From positions 1-44,425 of the forward strand of contig CAGP01000121.1 of assembly GCA_000263275.1 (NCBI GenBank): a stretch of 44,425 nt of DNA. The letters run 5' to 3'. This document shows, in pieces, positions 35,864 through 44,425 of the stretch. The notes below the pieces were generated by a model. That model was not told where the DNA came from and made no database searches. It saw only the letters and a list, made by a program, of their open reading frames with translations. The DNA is from Helicobacter bizzozeronii CCUG 35545 (GTDB lineage Bacteria > Campylobacterota > Campylobacteria > Campylobacterales > Helicobacteraceae). Within the stretch, counting starts at the first letter, position 1, and each line of letters starts with the position of its first letter. Both the position numbers and the translations under genes were made by a program.

Positions 35864-37425
35864 TTACAACTCGTCTTCGGGCAAAATCTTAGACCAGTTT
35901 TTGATGAAGCGTAAAAAGGGGGAGGTGTTGGGGGGTTTGGTGTGGCGGATCACCTGCCCGCCCTCCACGCCCTCCCACACCAAATGCTGGCGTAATTTGC
36001 GCTTTTCTAGCACTAGATGCCAGCTTTCTTGCATTTGTTCTTGCATCAAGCTTTGTAGGTGCGCAGCAAAGGTAGGGTTATCAAAGATCACCACCGATTC
36101 GGTGTTGATTTGGGCTGATCGCGCATCTAGGTTGAAACTGCCAATCCAAGTTTTACGCCCATCAAAAATGAGAATCTTGCTGTGCAAAGAGTTTTTCAAA
36201 CGCCCCTTAATTTTGTATTTAATGCCCTTAGAGGTGTATTTGACATATTTAAAAAAGTCGTTCTTGGTTTCATAGACATTCGCCCCCGCCTTGACCAATT
36301 TTTTTGGCATAACGCTCCCATGCGCCATAAACCACGATCGCATCGGTGGAGGATAGTGAGTTAGTTAAAATGTTGAGCTCTAAGCCCTCTTTGAGTTTTT
36401 TTTTAAATGTTTTGAGCAGGGCATGCCCGGGGATGAGATAGGATGAGGCGATGTAAAGGGAGTTGGTCGTGTGGGCTAGAATATTGCCAAGGGCTTGCTT
36501 GATAGGGGAATAGGGGGCTGGGACATTGATCTTAGAGGGGTTATCGGCAATAAAAGAGGCGGTGCCATAGTAGGCGGTGTTTTTTTGGTGGATAAAATCT
36601 TGGATAAAATCTTGCACCTCTTGGTTGTAATTTTGTTGATCGGGGGGGTGCAGGATTTTAGAGAGGGTGTGCGCATAGGTTTTGGCGTATTTTTTGAGTT
36701 TGTGGTGGCTGGGTAATAAATTGGCTGGGATCGCGCTTTTGTAGTTCCAATATTTTAAAAAGCTCCTTTTAGCCTCTAAACCCACCTCGCCCAAGAATAG
36801 CGCATCGATGTCTAAAAAATTCTCTTCTAAATCATTGTCAAAATAGACATCGGCGATATTGCGCCCCCCAATCACCAACGCCACATTATCCACGATGAAT
36901 AATTTATTGTGCATGCGTTTTTTGATGCGATCGTAGCTGACCATCATCTCCAAATAGCGCAAACCCCTATGGCGCACCCGGTAAGGGTTAAAGATTTTGA
37001 CATCAATATTAGGGTGGGTGTTGAGCATGATAATATCAGACATATCTGAGTCTAGCCCGTTATCATCAATGAGCAAGCGCACCTTCACGCCCCGATTAGC
37101 CGCCTTGTAAAGCTCAGACATCATCACTCTTGAAGAGATGTCGTTTTTATAGATGTAGGTTTGGATGTCAATATTATGGGTTGCCATGCGGATCAGGGCG
37201 ATGCGTTGTAAAAGCGCGCTTTTGCCATCGAGTAATAAAAACCCCAAACTTTTAGAGCGATCGCGCTCCAAGATGGCTGCGTAAGGCTGGGCGATGGGGG
37301 TTTGTAGGGGGTTGTAGAGCTCTAGGGAGTAGGTGGGGTAGGTGCTATTTTTTTTTGACAATGGTGGAGAGACAGCCTGAAAACAATAGGGCACAAAGAA
37401 GCCAAACAACGCGAAACGCCAGCAT
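35864..37425 (-). CDS. cls: Phospholipase D-type cardiolipin synthase, lipoprotein, two frameshifts
   Basis: Makes cardiolipin by phosphatidyl transfer; similar to ClsC and HP0190. ATG 37425 opens a lipoprotein signal, MLAFRVVWLLCALLFSGC, with lipobox LFSGC. That frame is lost at the T run 37348-37356 (9, expected 8), before NSTYPTYSLELYNPLQ. First HKD motif: RMHNKLFIVDNVALVIGGRN near residue 205. Second: LHSKILIFDGRKTWIGSFNL near residue 435. A second break at the T run 36299-36305 (7, expected 6) separates them, at YGAWERYAKKLVKAGANVYE. About 520 residues after repair. The order with frd, tpi and lpxD nearby echoes HP0190-0196, but here a transporter gene lies between cls and lpxD. Confidence 0.88.
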
Positions 37426-37443
37426 CCGCGTTTAAACTCCAAG

Positions 37444-38702
37444 CTAATCCAAATCTGTCTTTTTAGGCAAGCATAAAGAAGCCACAAACATAGCAGCCAT
37501 GATCACAGCCACATAGACAAAAAAGCCATTTTCTATATGCGCACTTTTAAATTTCAAGGCGACATAGGGGGCTGTGCCCCCAAATATGGCATTCCCAATG
37601 GCAAAACTAAAGCCCGTGCCCAGCGCGCGCACATGTTCGGGGAAAAGCTTGGCTTTGAAAATGCCCGCCACAGAGGTGTAAAAACTCAAAATCACAAACA
37701 AGCCCACCACGCCCATAAAGATCACCCCGGGCTGGTGGGCATGGTGTTTTAGCAGATTAAAGAGCGGATAAATCCCCACAAAGGCTAAAACCGAAAAGAG
37801 CGTTACGGCATGTTTGTGCCCGATTTTATCCCCAATGTAGCCAAAAAGGGGCTGAATCAACATCAAAATCGCCAATGCCAATTAAAAAAATATCATTCAC
37901 AGCGCTTTTAGCCATCCCAGCATTTTCAACAAAGGTTTTAGCATAAGTGGTGATGGTGTAAAAGGCTAGCGAGCCCCCAGCCGTGATCACCATCACAATG
38001 ATAAAGGCGCGCCAATGGGGGATCAACGCCTTGATCGTGCCCCGATCGCTGTGTTCTTCTAGTTTGCTAGAACTCTCATCCATCACCTTACGCATAAAGA
38101 GCGAGCCTAGTGCCAACACCCCGCCCAACACAAAGAGAAACCGCCACGCATAGGCACTCATTTGCTCAACACTGAAAAATAAGAGCAAAATAGCAATGCT
38201 CGCCACGGCTAAGAATTGCCCCCCAATGAGGGTAACATACTGGAAGGAGGAGTAAAACCCGCGTTTGCCCGGGGTGGCTAGTTCGGCTAAATAGGTCGCC
38301 ACAATGCCATATTCCCCGCCCACGCTCAAACCCTGAATGAGGCGCGCTAAGAGCAATAATAAAATCGCCCAATCGCCTACAACATCTTTACTGGGCAGGG
38401 CGGCAATCATAAAAGAGCCTAAAGCCATCATGATCACAGAAAGCACCATCGAGCGTTTGCGCCCGATCTTATCAGCTAGAGAGCCAAAAATCCACGATCC
38501 TAAGGGGCGCACAAAAAAGCCGGCTGCAAAAATCCCAAAAACTTGGATTTGCTGGATAATGGGATTGGAGGACTCGCTGAAGGCATGGGCAAAATAAGCC
38601 GCACTGAAAGCATAGATATAAAAGTCAAACCACTCGACTAGATTCCCGCTACTAGCGGCAAAAATGGACTTGATTTTTTTGGGCGCGTGTGAGTTCTGCC
38701 AT
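37444..38702 (-). CDS. kgtP: MHS-family MFS transporter, KgtP/ProP-like, two frameshifts
   Basis: A 12-span proton symporter, probably for 2-oxoglutarate or another dicarboxylate or osmolyte. ATG 38702 overlaps the lpxD stop. The start MAELTRAQKIKSIFAASSGN and LVEWFDFYIYAF is the MHS signature (GNxxEWFDFxxY). It is restored when the T run 38674-38680 is 6 rather than 7. Next come FVRPLGSWIFGSLADKIGRK, LIQGLSVGGEYGIVATYLAE and FVLGGVLALGSLFMRKVMDE. A second break near 37882 joins VNDIFL to LALAILMLIQPLFGYIGD. About 418 residues. H. pylori KgtP (HP1091) is elsewhere on its chromosome. Substrate uncertain. Confidence 0.82.
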
Positions 38703-39719
38703 TAGCGTTTCCACAAACCCTTAGCCTTGTCAATCAGGCTAGGTTTTTGCTTTTTGGCAAAACGCCTAAGCGTGGCTAAAAAGTGGTGCCACTCATGGAT
38801 TTCCATCGCTGGGATCGCCCCGGCATAATTGGTGTGGGGGGGTAAATCCTTGCCCACGGCTCCCTTGCCCCCAATTTGGGTGAATTCCCCAATGTGCATA
38901 TGCCCCCCCGTGCCCACCTGCCCGCCTAAAACCACATTGCGCCCCATCGTGGTCGAACCTGAAAGCCCCACCTGAGAAACGATGATCGAATGCTCGCCTA
39001 GCACGCAATTATGCCCGATTTGAACCAAATTATCGATTTTGACTCCCTCTTTAATGTGGGTTTCCCCAAAGACGGCGCGATCGATGGTGGTGTTCGCCCC
39101 GATTTCGACATGGTCATCGATGCGCACGATCCCGGTGTGCTCGATTTTGACATGCTTGCCCTCTGCTGTGTGGGCATAGCCAAAACCATCGCTCCCAATC
39201 ACGCTATTAGCATGGATATGAACATGGTCGCCAATGAGGGTATTTTGATAAATGGTAACATTGGGGTAAATCTTGCAATGCGCGCCAATTTTGACTCCAT
39301 CGCCCACCACCACATTAGCCATTAAAACGCTCCCCTCGCCAATCTCCACATCTTCGCCTAGCACCACCCCGGGCATTAAAACCACGCCCTCAGCCAATTT
39401 GGGGGGGGTGGGGCTCAATGGGGCGGGCAAACATCGCGCGCTTGAAAGCGTCTGAAACCTGCGCAAAGGCTAAATGGGGGTTTGGGCTAATAAGAGCTAG
39501 GCTACTTGCGGGCACTTTGCTGGCAAACTCCGCACGGATAAAGATCGCCCCAGCTTTGGTGTCTTTGAGCTTTTTTAAATAGGATTTTTGATCCACATAA
39601 CTTAAATGGTTGGGGGTGGCCACCTCTAGGGGGGCAATCCCAGCCACCTCAAAATCCTTAAAATTTTGGGGCTTGCTAACCTCCAATTTGTAGGTTTGCA
39701 ATAATGTATCTAGGGTCAT
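38702..39719 (-). CDS. lpxD: UDP-3-O-acylglucosamine N-acyltransferase, one frameshift
   Basis: Third step of lipid A synthesis. The N-terminal uridine-binding domain spans the first 100 residues (LSYVDQKSYLKKLKDTKAGA, IFIRAEFASKVP). A left-handed beta helix of hexapeptide repeats follows, for example LGEDVEIGEGSVLMANVVVG and IGAHCKIYPNVTIY. The catalytic histidine is in VQIGHNCVLGEHSIIVSQVG. The end IPAMEIHEWHHFLATLRRFA is typical. The break is in the G run 39420-39423 (4, expected 3), at AMFARPLSPTPPKLAEG. Repaired length about 338 residues. It starts with ATGA overlap at the tpiA stop. Confidence 0.94.
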
Positions 39720-40441
39720 ACTAACTCCTTACCAGCACTAATTTTAATGATCTCTAACAAGGAATCCAAATCCAAGCATGCCTTACCCACCAGCACGCCA
39801 TCCACCTCGGCTAAGTCTAAAATCGCGGCAGCATTGCTTGTCTGCACACTCCCGCCATAGACCATCAAAGGGATGGTGCGCCCTGCTTGGCGCAAACCTG
39901 CCTTAAGGGCACACAAAGTGCTAGCAATATCACTACTCTGCGCGCTCACGCCCGTGCCAATCGCCCAAATGGGCTCGTAAGCCACGATGAGTTTAGGATA
40001 ATCTAGGTCGATCCCCTCAAGCTGGTTTAACAAGTGCGTAACAAGTGCTTTTTCTCCTTGTTCTCTTAGTTGCAAGGACTCGCCGATGCAAAAGATGATT
40101 TGGAAATGGTGGGATTTAAAAAAGTGGAATTTTTCGGCACAAAAAGAATCGCTCTCTAACAAACGCCTCTCACTATGCCCGATGAGCACGCTTTTAATGT
40201 GTCTTTTTTGCAGGGCTTGCAGGGTAACCTCGCCAGTGAATGCCCCCTCTAGGGCGGGGTAGGCATTTTGTGCCCCCAAAGCAAAATGCGCATATGCATG
40301 CTGGACTTGCCCTAATTCTAAAATGGGGGGGAGGAGCGTTACATAGGGGGCTAGCTTGGCATCCAAAGCACTATCTAGGCGCTCTAAATAGGGCAACAAA
40401 TCGATCGCATAAGATTTAAAATTAGCCAAAACATACTTCAA
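39716..40441 (-). CDS. tpiA: Triosephosphate isomerase
   Basis: Interconverts dihydroxyacetone phosphate and glyceraldehyde-3-phosphate. 241 residues, intact. Catalytic residues visible: Lys in LANFKSY (K9), His in LIGHSERR near 93, Glu in AYEPIWAIGTG near 161, and the phosphate loop MVYGGSVQTSNAA near 205. The protein is slightly shorter than the 250-residue average, as in H. pylori. It is divergent from frdC and coupled to lpxD by overlap. In H. pylori fabI lies between tpiA and lpxD; it is absent here. Confidence 0.95.
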   Translation of the reverse strand: MKYVLANFKSYAIDLLPYLERLDSALDAKLAPYVTLLPPILELGQVQHAYAHFALGAQNAYPALEGAFTGEVTLQALQKRHIKSVLIGHSERRLLESDSFCAEKFHFFKSHHFQIIFCIGESLQLREQGEKALVTHLLNQLEGIDLDYPKLIVAYEPIWAIGTGVSAQSSDIASTLCALKAGLRQAGRTIPLMVYGGSVQTSNAAAILDLAEVDGVLVGKACLDLDSLLEIIKISAGKELV

Positions 40442-40536
40442 AGCACTCTCCTAGTAAAAATCCATGATAAATCCATGATCTAGTTTTTACTATCTTAGCA
40501 AAAGATGGCAAAGATAACTGAAAAATACCATAATTT

Positions 40537-40545
40537 TGCTATCAT
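40537..40545 (+). promoter_or_regulatory. Extended -10 box of the frdCAB operon
   Basis: TGCTATCAT (extended -10) lies 25 bases before ATG 40570; GAGGAGAG is the ribosome binding site. Confidence 0.5.
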
Positions 40546-40569
40546 TTTGTGAAAATTTGAGGAGAGCGC

Positions 40570-41292
40570 ATGCAACAAGAGGAGATCATAGAGGGCTACT
40601 ACGGGGTTACTACGGAGCGTAAGAAAAGTGGAGTCTATGCCAAGTTGGATTTTTGGCAGAGCGCAACCGGATTGATTTTAGCCCTATTTATGATCGCACA
40701 CATGTTCTTTGTGAGTAGCATTTTGATCAGCGATCGTGCGATGTATGCGGTAACCAAGTTTTTTGAGGGGAGCTTGTTTATCAAGGCGGGCGAGCCTGCT
40801 ATCGTGAGTGCGGTAGCTGCCGGGGTGATCGTGATCTTGGTCGTGCATGCCTTTTTGGCACTCAGGAAGTTTCCTATTAATTACCGCCAATACAAGATTT
40901 TCAAAACCCATAAGCACTTAATGAAACATGGCGACACCACGCTGTGGTTTATACAGGTGGGCACAGGCTTTGCGATGTTCTTTCTAGCTAGCGTGCATTT
41001 ATTTGTCATGCTCACTGCACCCCATAGCATCGGACCGCATGCCTCCTCTTATCGCTTTGTCAGCCAGCATTTTTGGTTGCTCTATATCTTCCTACTCTTT
41101 GCTGTGGAATTGCATGGCTCTATTGGGCTCTATCGCTTGGCGATCAAATGGGGGTGGTTTAAGAATTTGGGTATTGAGGGCTTGAGAAAGGCTAAGTGGA
41201 GCATGAGCGTGTTTTTCATCGTATTGGGCTTACTCACTTATGGGGCTTATGTCAAAAAAGGACTTAGCCAAAAAAAGTCAGGGCATCAATAG
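40570..41292 (+). CDS. frdC: Fumarate reductase, diheme cytochrome b subunit
   Basis: Membrane anchor of the quinol:fumarate reductase; it oxidises menaquinol and passes electrons via two hemes b to FrdB. 240 residues, five membrane segments, intact. The heme ligands known from Wolinella succinogenes fall at the same numbers: His44 (MIAHMFF), His93 (VVHAFLA), His143 (SVHLFVM) and His182 (VELHGSIGLY). Glu66 (KFFEGS), needed for menaquinol oxidation, and Glu180, of the proposed proton path, are also kept. First gene of frdCAB. Confidence 0.96.
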   Translation: MQQEEIIEGYYGVTTERKKSGVYAKLDFWQSATGLILALFMIAHMFFVSSILISDRAMYAVTKFFEGSLFIKAGEPAIVSAVAAGVIVILVVHAFLALRKFPINYRQYKIFKTHKHLMKHGDTTLWFIQVGTGFAMFFLASVHLFVMLTAPHSIGPHASSYRFVSQHFWLLYIFLLFAVELHGSIGLYRLAIKWGWFKNLGIEGLRKAKWSMSVFFIVLGLLTYGAYVKKGLSQKKSGHQ

Positions 41293-41343
41293 TATGCAAC
41301 AAGCAATCCAGCTAGACGAACAACTGCACAAGGAAGGAAAAGA

Positions 41344-43396
41344 ATGAATATAGTGTATTGCGATGCGTTGGTGGTGGGTGGCGGTTTGGCGGGTTTGCGC
41401 GCCAGCATTGCGTGCAAACAGCGGGGGTTACACACTATCGTGCTCTCTTTAGTGCCTGTAAGGCGTTCCCACTCAGCAGCTGCACAAGGGGGCATGCAGG
41501 CTAGTTTGGGCAATGCTAAGATGAGTGAAGGGGATAATGAAGACCTGCATTTTTTGGGACACGGTGAAGGGGAGCGACTGGGGTTGCGATCAGCAAGTGG
41601 CTAGAATGTTTGTGACCACCGCCCCCAAAGCCATTAGAGAGCTAGCTAGCTGGGGGGTGCCTTGGACGCGCATTAAAAAGGGGGATCGCAAGGCCGTGAT
41701 CAATGGCGAGCATGTTACCATCACAGAGCGAGAGGATCGGCACGGCTATATCCAAAGCCGCGACTTTGGGGGCACTAAAAAGTGGCGCACTTGCTTTACG
41801 GCCGATGCGACCGGGCATACCATGCTCTATGCGGTGGCTAATGAAGCCTTGCACCACCAAGTGGATATTCAGGATCGCAAAGAGGTTTTAACTCTGATCC
41901 ACCATGAGGGTGTGTGCTATGGAGCTGTGGTGCGCGATCTCATCACCGGGGAATTGAGTGCCTATGTGTCTAAGGGCACGCTTTTAGCTACGGGGGGTTA
42001 TGGGCGGGTCTATAAGCACACGACAAATGCGGTGATTTGCGATGGCGCAGGGATTGCCAGCGCGCTAGAAACGGGGGTAGCTAAACTGGGCAACATGGAA
42101 GCGGTGCAATTCCACCCTACAGCCTTAGTGCCCAGCGGGATTTTGATGACAGAGGGGTGTCGGGGCGATGGGGGGATTTTGCGCGATAAATTTGGGCGGC
42201 GTTTCATGCCTGCTTATGAACCCGAAAAGAAAGAATTAGCTAGTCGGGATGTGGTGAGTCGGCGCATTTTAGAGCACATTAAAAAGGGCTATGGCGCGCC
42301 TTCGCCCTATGGCGATCACGTGTGGTTGGACATTGCTATTTTAGGTCGCGAGCATGTAGAAAAAAATCTTAGAGATGTGCACGACATCGCCCATACCTTT
42401 GCAGGCATTGATGCGGCGGATGATAGCATAGAGAGCGACACAAACTTGAAAGACATGCCCAAAGATGAGCCTCAATTTGGCGAGGGTGCGCCCAAACAAA
42501 AGGGCTGGGTGCCTATTAAACCCATGCAACACTACTCTATGGGGGGCTTGCGCACCAATTACAAGGGAGAGAGTCATCTAAAGGGGCTCTTTTGTGCGGG
42601 CGAGGCAGCGTGTTGGGATTTGCATGGGTTTAACCGCCTAGGGGGTAACTCGGTGAGCGAGGCGGTGGTTGCTGGGATGATCATCGGGGATTACTTCGCC
42701 CAGCACTGCGCACAAGCGAGCATCGACATCAACACCCAGATCGCCCAAAGCTTCATCAAGCGCACAGAAGAGCATTTGCAAGGTCTCTTGCACAATGAGG
42801 GCAAGGAAGATGTGTATGTGATTAGGGAGCGCATGCGCGAGATCATGGACGAAAAAGTGGGGGTCTTTAGAGAGGGTGCGATCCTAGAGGAGGCCGTGCA
42901 TGAATTAGAGGAACTCTATAAGCGCGCCCAGCACATCCATGTGAAGAACAAGAAAACCCATAACAACCCCGAGCTAGAAGACGCTTACCGCACCCAAAAA
43001 ATGCTCAAGCTAGCGCTGTGCATTGCCAAAGGCGCGCTGGATCGCACCGAGAGCCGTGGGGCGCACACGCGCATCGATCACCCCAAAAGAGATGATGCCA
43101 ACTGGTTAAAACGCACTCTAGCCAGTTGGGAAGACCCCGCCCAAACTTTACCCACCCTAACCTATGAGGACCTAGATATTATGACCATGGAAATTAGCCC
43201 TGATTTTAGGGGGTATGGAGCTAAGGGCAATTTCATTCCCCACCCGCTCAAGGAGCAACGCGATGCGCAGATTGCCAAAATTACAGAAGAGATCAAAGCG
43301 CGCGGAGGGGATCGCTATGCTTTGCAAGAAGCCCTCATGCCCTTTGATTTACAGCCCCAGTACAAAGCCCGCAACATTAGACTAGGAGATCTATAA
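41344..43396 (+). CDS. frdA: Fumarate reductase flavoprotein subunit, one frameshift
   Basis: Reduces fumarate to succinate at a covalently bound FAD. The start has the dinucleotide motif [15 protein letters not shown] and the FAD-attachment histidine in [15 protein letters not shown] (His43). The rest shows [20 protein letters not shown], the substrate loop [20 protein letters not shown] with [17 protein letters not shown], and the conserved [16 protein letters not shown]. The break is in the T run 41550-41555 (6, expected 5), at [19 protein letters not shown]. Repaired length is about 683 residues. It ends [11 protein letters not shown], so about 30 residues found at the H. pylori C-terminus are missing. 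The stop overlaps the frdB ATG. Confidence 0.95.
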
Positions 43397-44124
43397 TGAG
43401 TCGCACCATCACCATTAAAGCCCTAAAATTTGACCCCCAGAGCGCGGTGTCTAAACCCCATTTTAAAGAGTATCAGCTACAAGAAATCCCCTCGATGACT
43501 CTTTTTATCGCGTTGGGCATCATCCGCGAAACTTTAGACCCCGATCTGAGTTTTGATTTTGTCTGCCGTGCGGGGATTTGTGGGAGCTGTGCGATGATGG
43601 TCAATGGCCGCCCCCGTTTGGCATGTAAGACCCTCACTTCTAGTTTTCAAGAGGACACGATCACGCTCATGCCCATGCCCTCTTTTCCCTTGATCAAGGA
43701 TTTGAGTGTGAATACCGGTGAGTGGTTTTTTAGCATGACCAAGCGTGTGGAGAGTTGGGCGCACCACCGCAAGGAAGTGGATATTACCCAGCCTGAAGAG
43801 CGCATTGACCCAGATGAAGCTCAAGAAGTCTTTGAGCTGGATCGCTGTATTGAGTGTGGGTGTTGCATTGCCGCTTGTGGGACAAAGCTGATGCGTGAAA
43901 ACTTTATTGGTGCTGCCGGGCTAAACCGCGCGATGCGCTTTTTGATTGACTCCCATGACGAACGCAGTGATGAGGATTTTTACGAATTAGTGGGCGATGA
44001 CGATGGGATTTTTGGTTGCATGAGCTTGATTGGTTGCCATGACACCTGCCCTAAGGAAATCCCTCTGCAGGATAGTTTAGCCCAGCTGAGAAACCGCATG
44101 GTGAAGGTGGGGCGTAGCCGGTAA
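43396..44124 (+). CDS. frdB: Fumarate reductase iron-sulfur subunit
   Basis: Relays electrons from the hemes of FrdC to the FAD of FrdA. 242 residues, intact. [2Fe-2S] cysteines are at positions 57, 62, 65 and 77 ([20 protein letters not shown], then LACK), as in Wolinella. The ferredoxin-like half holds [12 protein letters not shown] and [16 protein letters not shown], which supply the [4Fe-4S] and [3Fe-4S] ligands. Last gene of frdCAB; the start overlaps the frdA stop (TAATG). Confidence 0.97.
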   Translation: MSRTITIKALKFDPQSAVSKPHFKEYQLQEIPSMTLFIALGIIRETLDPDLSFDFVCRAGICGSCAMMVNGRPRLACKTLTSSFQEDTITLMPMPSFPLIKDLSVNTGEWFFSMTKRVESWAHHRKEVDITQPEERIDPDEAQEVFELDRCIECGCCIAACGTKLMRENFIGAAGLNRAMRFLIDSHDERSDEDFYELVGDDDGIFGCMSLIGCHDTCPKEIPLQDSLAQLRNRMVKVGRSR

Positions 44125-44140
44125 TAGGGCTGGTTTCTAC

Positions 44141-44161
44141 TCGCCCCTGCCGGTGGGGCGA
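44141..44161 (+). terminator. Hairpin after frdB, likely operon terminator
   Basis: TCGCCCC (44141-44147) pairs with GGGGCGA (44155-44161) around a seven-base loop, 17 bases after the frdB stop; ATCTTT follows. The stem is GC-rich but the T tract is weak. Confidence 0.5.
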
Positions 44162-44322
44162 ATCTTTGCTTGCTTGTCTTGCAATCACGACAAAACCTAG
44201 ACCCACAAAAACCCAACAATCAAAAATCTAAGAGGATTATTTTTTTTAAACATCTCTAACACCTAAGCAAGAGAGTCCTGTGCCTTTTCCCTAGACAAAC
44301 AAATGCCAAGGGCAATTCTCTA

Positions 44323-44425
44323 AGAAAGGAGGTGATCCAACCGCAGGTTCACCTACGGTTACCTTGTTACGACTTCACCCCAGTCGCTGTGTGTGCCGTG
44401 GGCAGTAGCTACTTTAGCATCCTGA
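44323..44425 (-). rRNA. rrs: 16S ribosomal RNA, 3' end (partial)
   Basis: The minus strand reads towards the 16S 3' end. The plus strand shows AAAGGAGGTGATCCAACCGC (44325-44344), the complement of the anti-Shine-Dalgarno tail, followed by the complement of the universal 1492R primer region (GGTTACCTTGTTACGACTT). The gene continues beyond the window. The region downstream of its 3' end (44162-44322) shows no tRNA, 23S or gene, only AT-rich spacer with a T8 run. This agrees with the split rRNA arrangement of Helicobacter, where 16S lies apart from 23S-5S. Confidence 0.97.

Noticed and set aside
44162-44322. tRNA or 23S rRNA in the 16S downstream spacer
   Set aside because: No tRNA cloverleaf or 23S sequence is recognisable; the stretch is AT-rich spacer.
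1-44425. CRISPR array, prophage, insertion sequence or restriction system
   Set aside because: No regularly spaced repeats, transposase, integrase, Cas or methylase motif was seen in any frame.

Overview
The window looks like chromosomal DNA of a gastric, non-pylori Helicobacter. Almost every gene has a recognisable Helicobacter counterpart, and several blocks keep the order I remember from H. pylori 26695: csd3-nudix-pgbA-glcD (HP0506-0509), flgM-flgN-flgK (HP1119-1122 region), accB-accC, MBL-thiF-motA-motB-HP0817 (HP0813-0817), EI24/cbf2/fba/efp (HP0174-0177), uppS-dld-rhodanese-hemD-crcB (HP1221-1225), and cls/frdB/frdA/frdC/tpiA/lpxD (HP0190-0196). The species was not determined. The HP numbers come from memory, not from a search.

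Layout. 1-300: a decayed LRAT/NlpC-like fragment. 289-1307: GDP-fucose synthase. 1380-6097 (minus): operon csd3, nudix, pgbA, glcD, ogt. 6176-9003 (plus): a small membrane protein and flagellar flgM, flgN, flgK. 8993-10952 (minus): a plasmid-type Rep_3 initiator coupled to a 2-methylcitrate-synthase-like gene. 10997-13992 (minus): aspC, accC, accB. 14172-17499 (plus): htrA and a Maf flagellin-glycosylation factor. 17557-20942 (plus): MBL hydrolase, thiF-like gene, motA, motB and a small exported protein. 20939-24348 (minus): NYN nuclease, efp, fba, cbf2. 24423-26543: EI24 protein, crcB, hemD, rhodanese. 26630-30815 (plus): D-lactate dehydrogenase, uppS, HAD phosphatase. 30784-32515 (minus): Wzk-like flippase. 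32643-33241 (plus): peroxiredoxin. 33387-34010 (minus): class II aldolase family. 34178-35240 (plus): alcohol dehydrogenase. 35241-35863: debris including a truncated RavA/MoxR ATPase. 35864-40441 (minus): cardiolipin synthase, KgtP-like transporter, lpxD, tpiA. 40570-44124 (plus): frdC, frdA, frdB. 44323-44425 (minus): the 3' end of 16S rRNA.

The dominant oddity is that about 25 of some 48 genes are split by single-base frameshifts. They are nearly all +1 and nearly all lie in homopolymers of 4-9 bases. The broken genes include normally essential ones (accB, efp, fba, uppS, lpxD) and frdA, while many neighbours are intact. Restoring one base at each tract gives full-length, family-typical proteins. 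This is most simply an insertion-biased sequencing or assembly artefact, so I give whole-gene spans and mark the break points. Against that background the likely real biological oddities are the chromosomal Rep_3 initiator coupled to a citrate-synthase-family gene, the decayed stretch at 35.2-35.8 kb, the hairpin cluster after the peroxiredoxin gene, and small orphan fragments. I did not find a convincing new multi-gene system.

Together the genes serve micro-aerobic respiration (fumarate reductase, lactate and glycolate dehydrogenases), envelope building (UppS, LpxD, Wzk, Csd3, fucose synthesis), motility (MotAB, FlgK/N/M, Maf) and stress protection (HtrA, peroxiredoxin, Ogt, fluoride channel).
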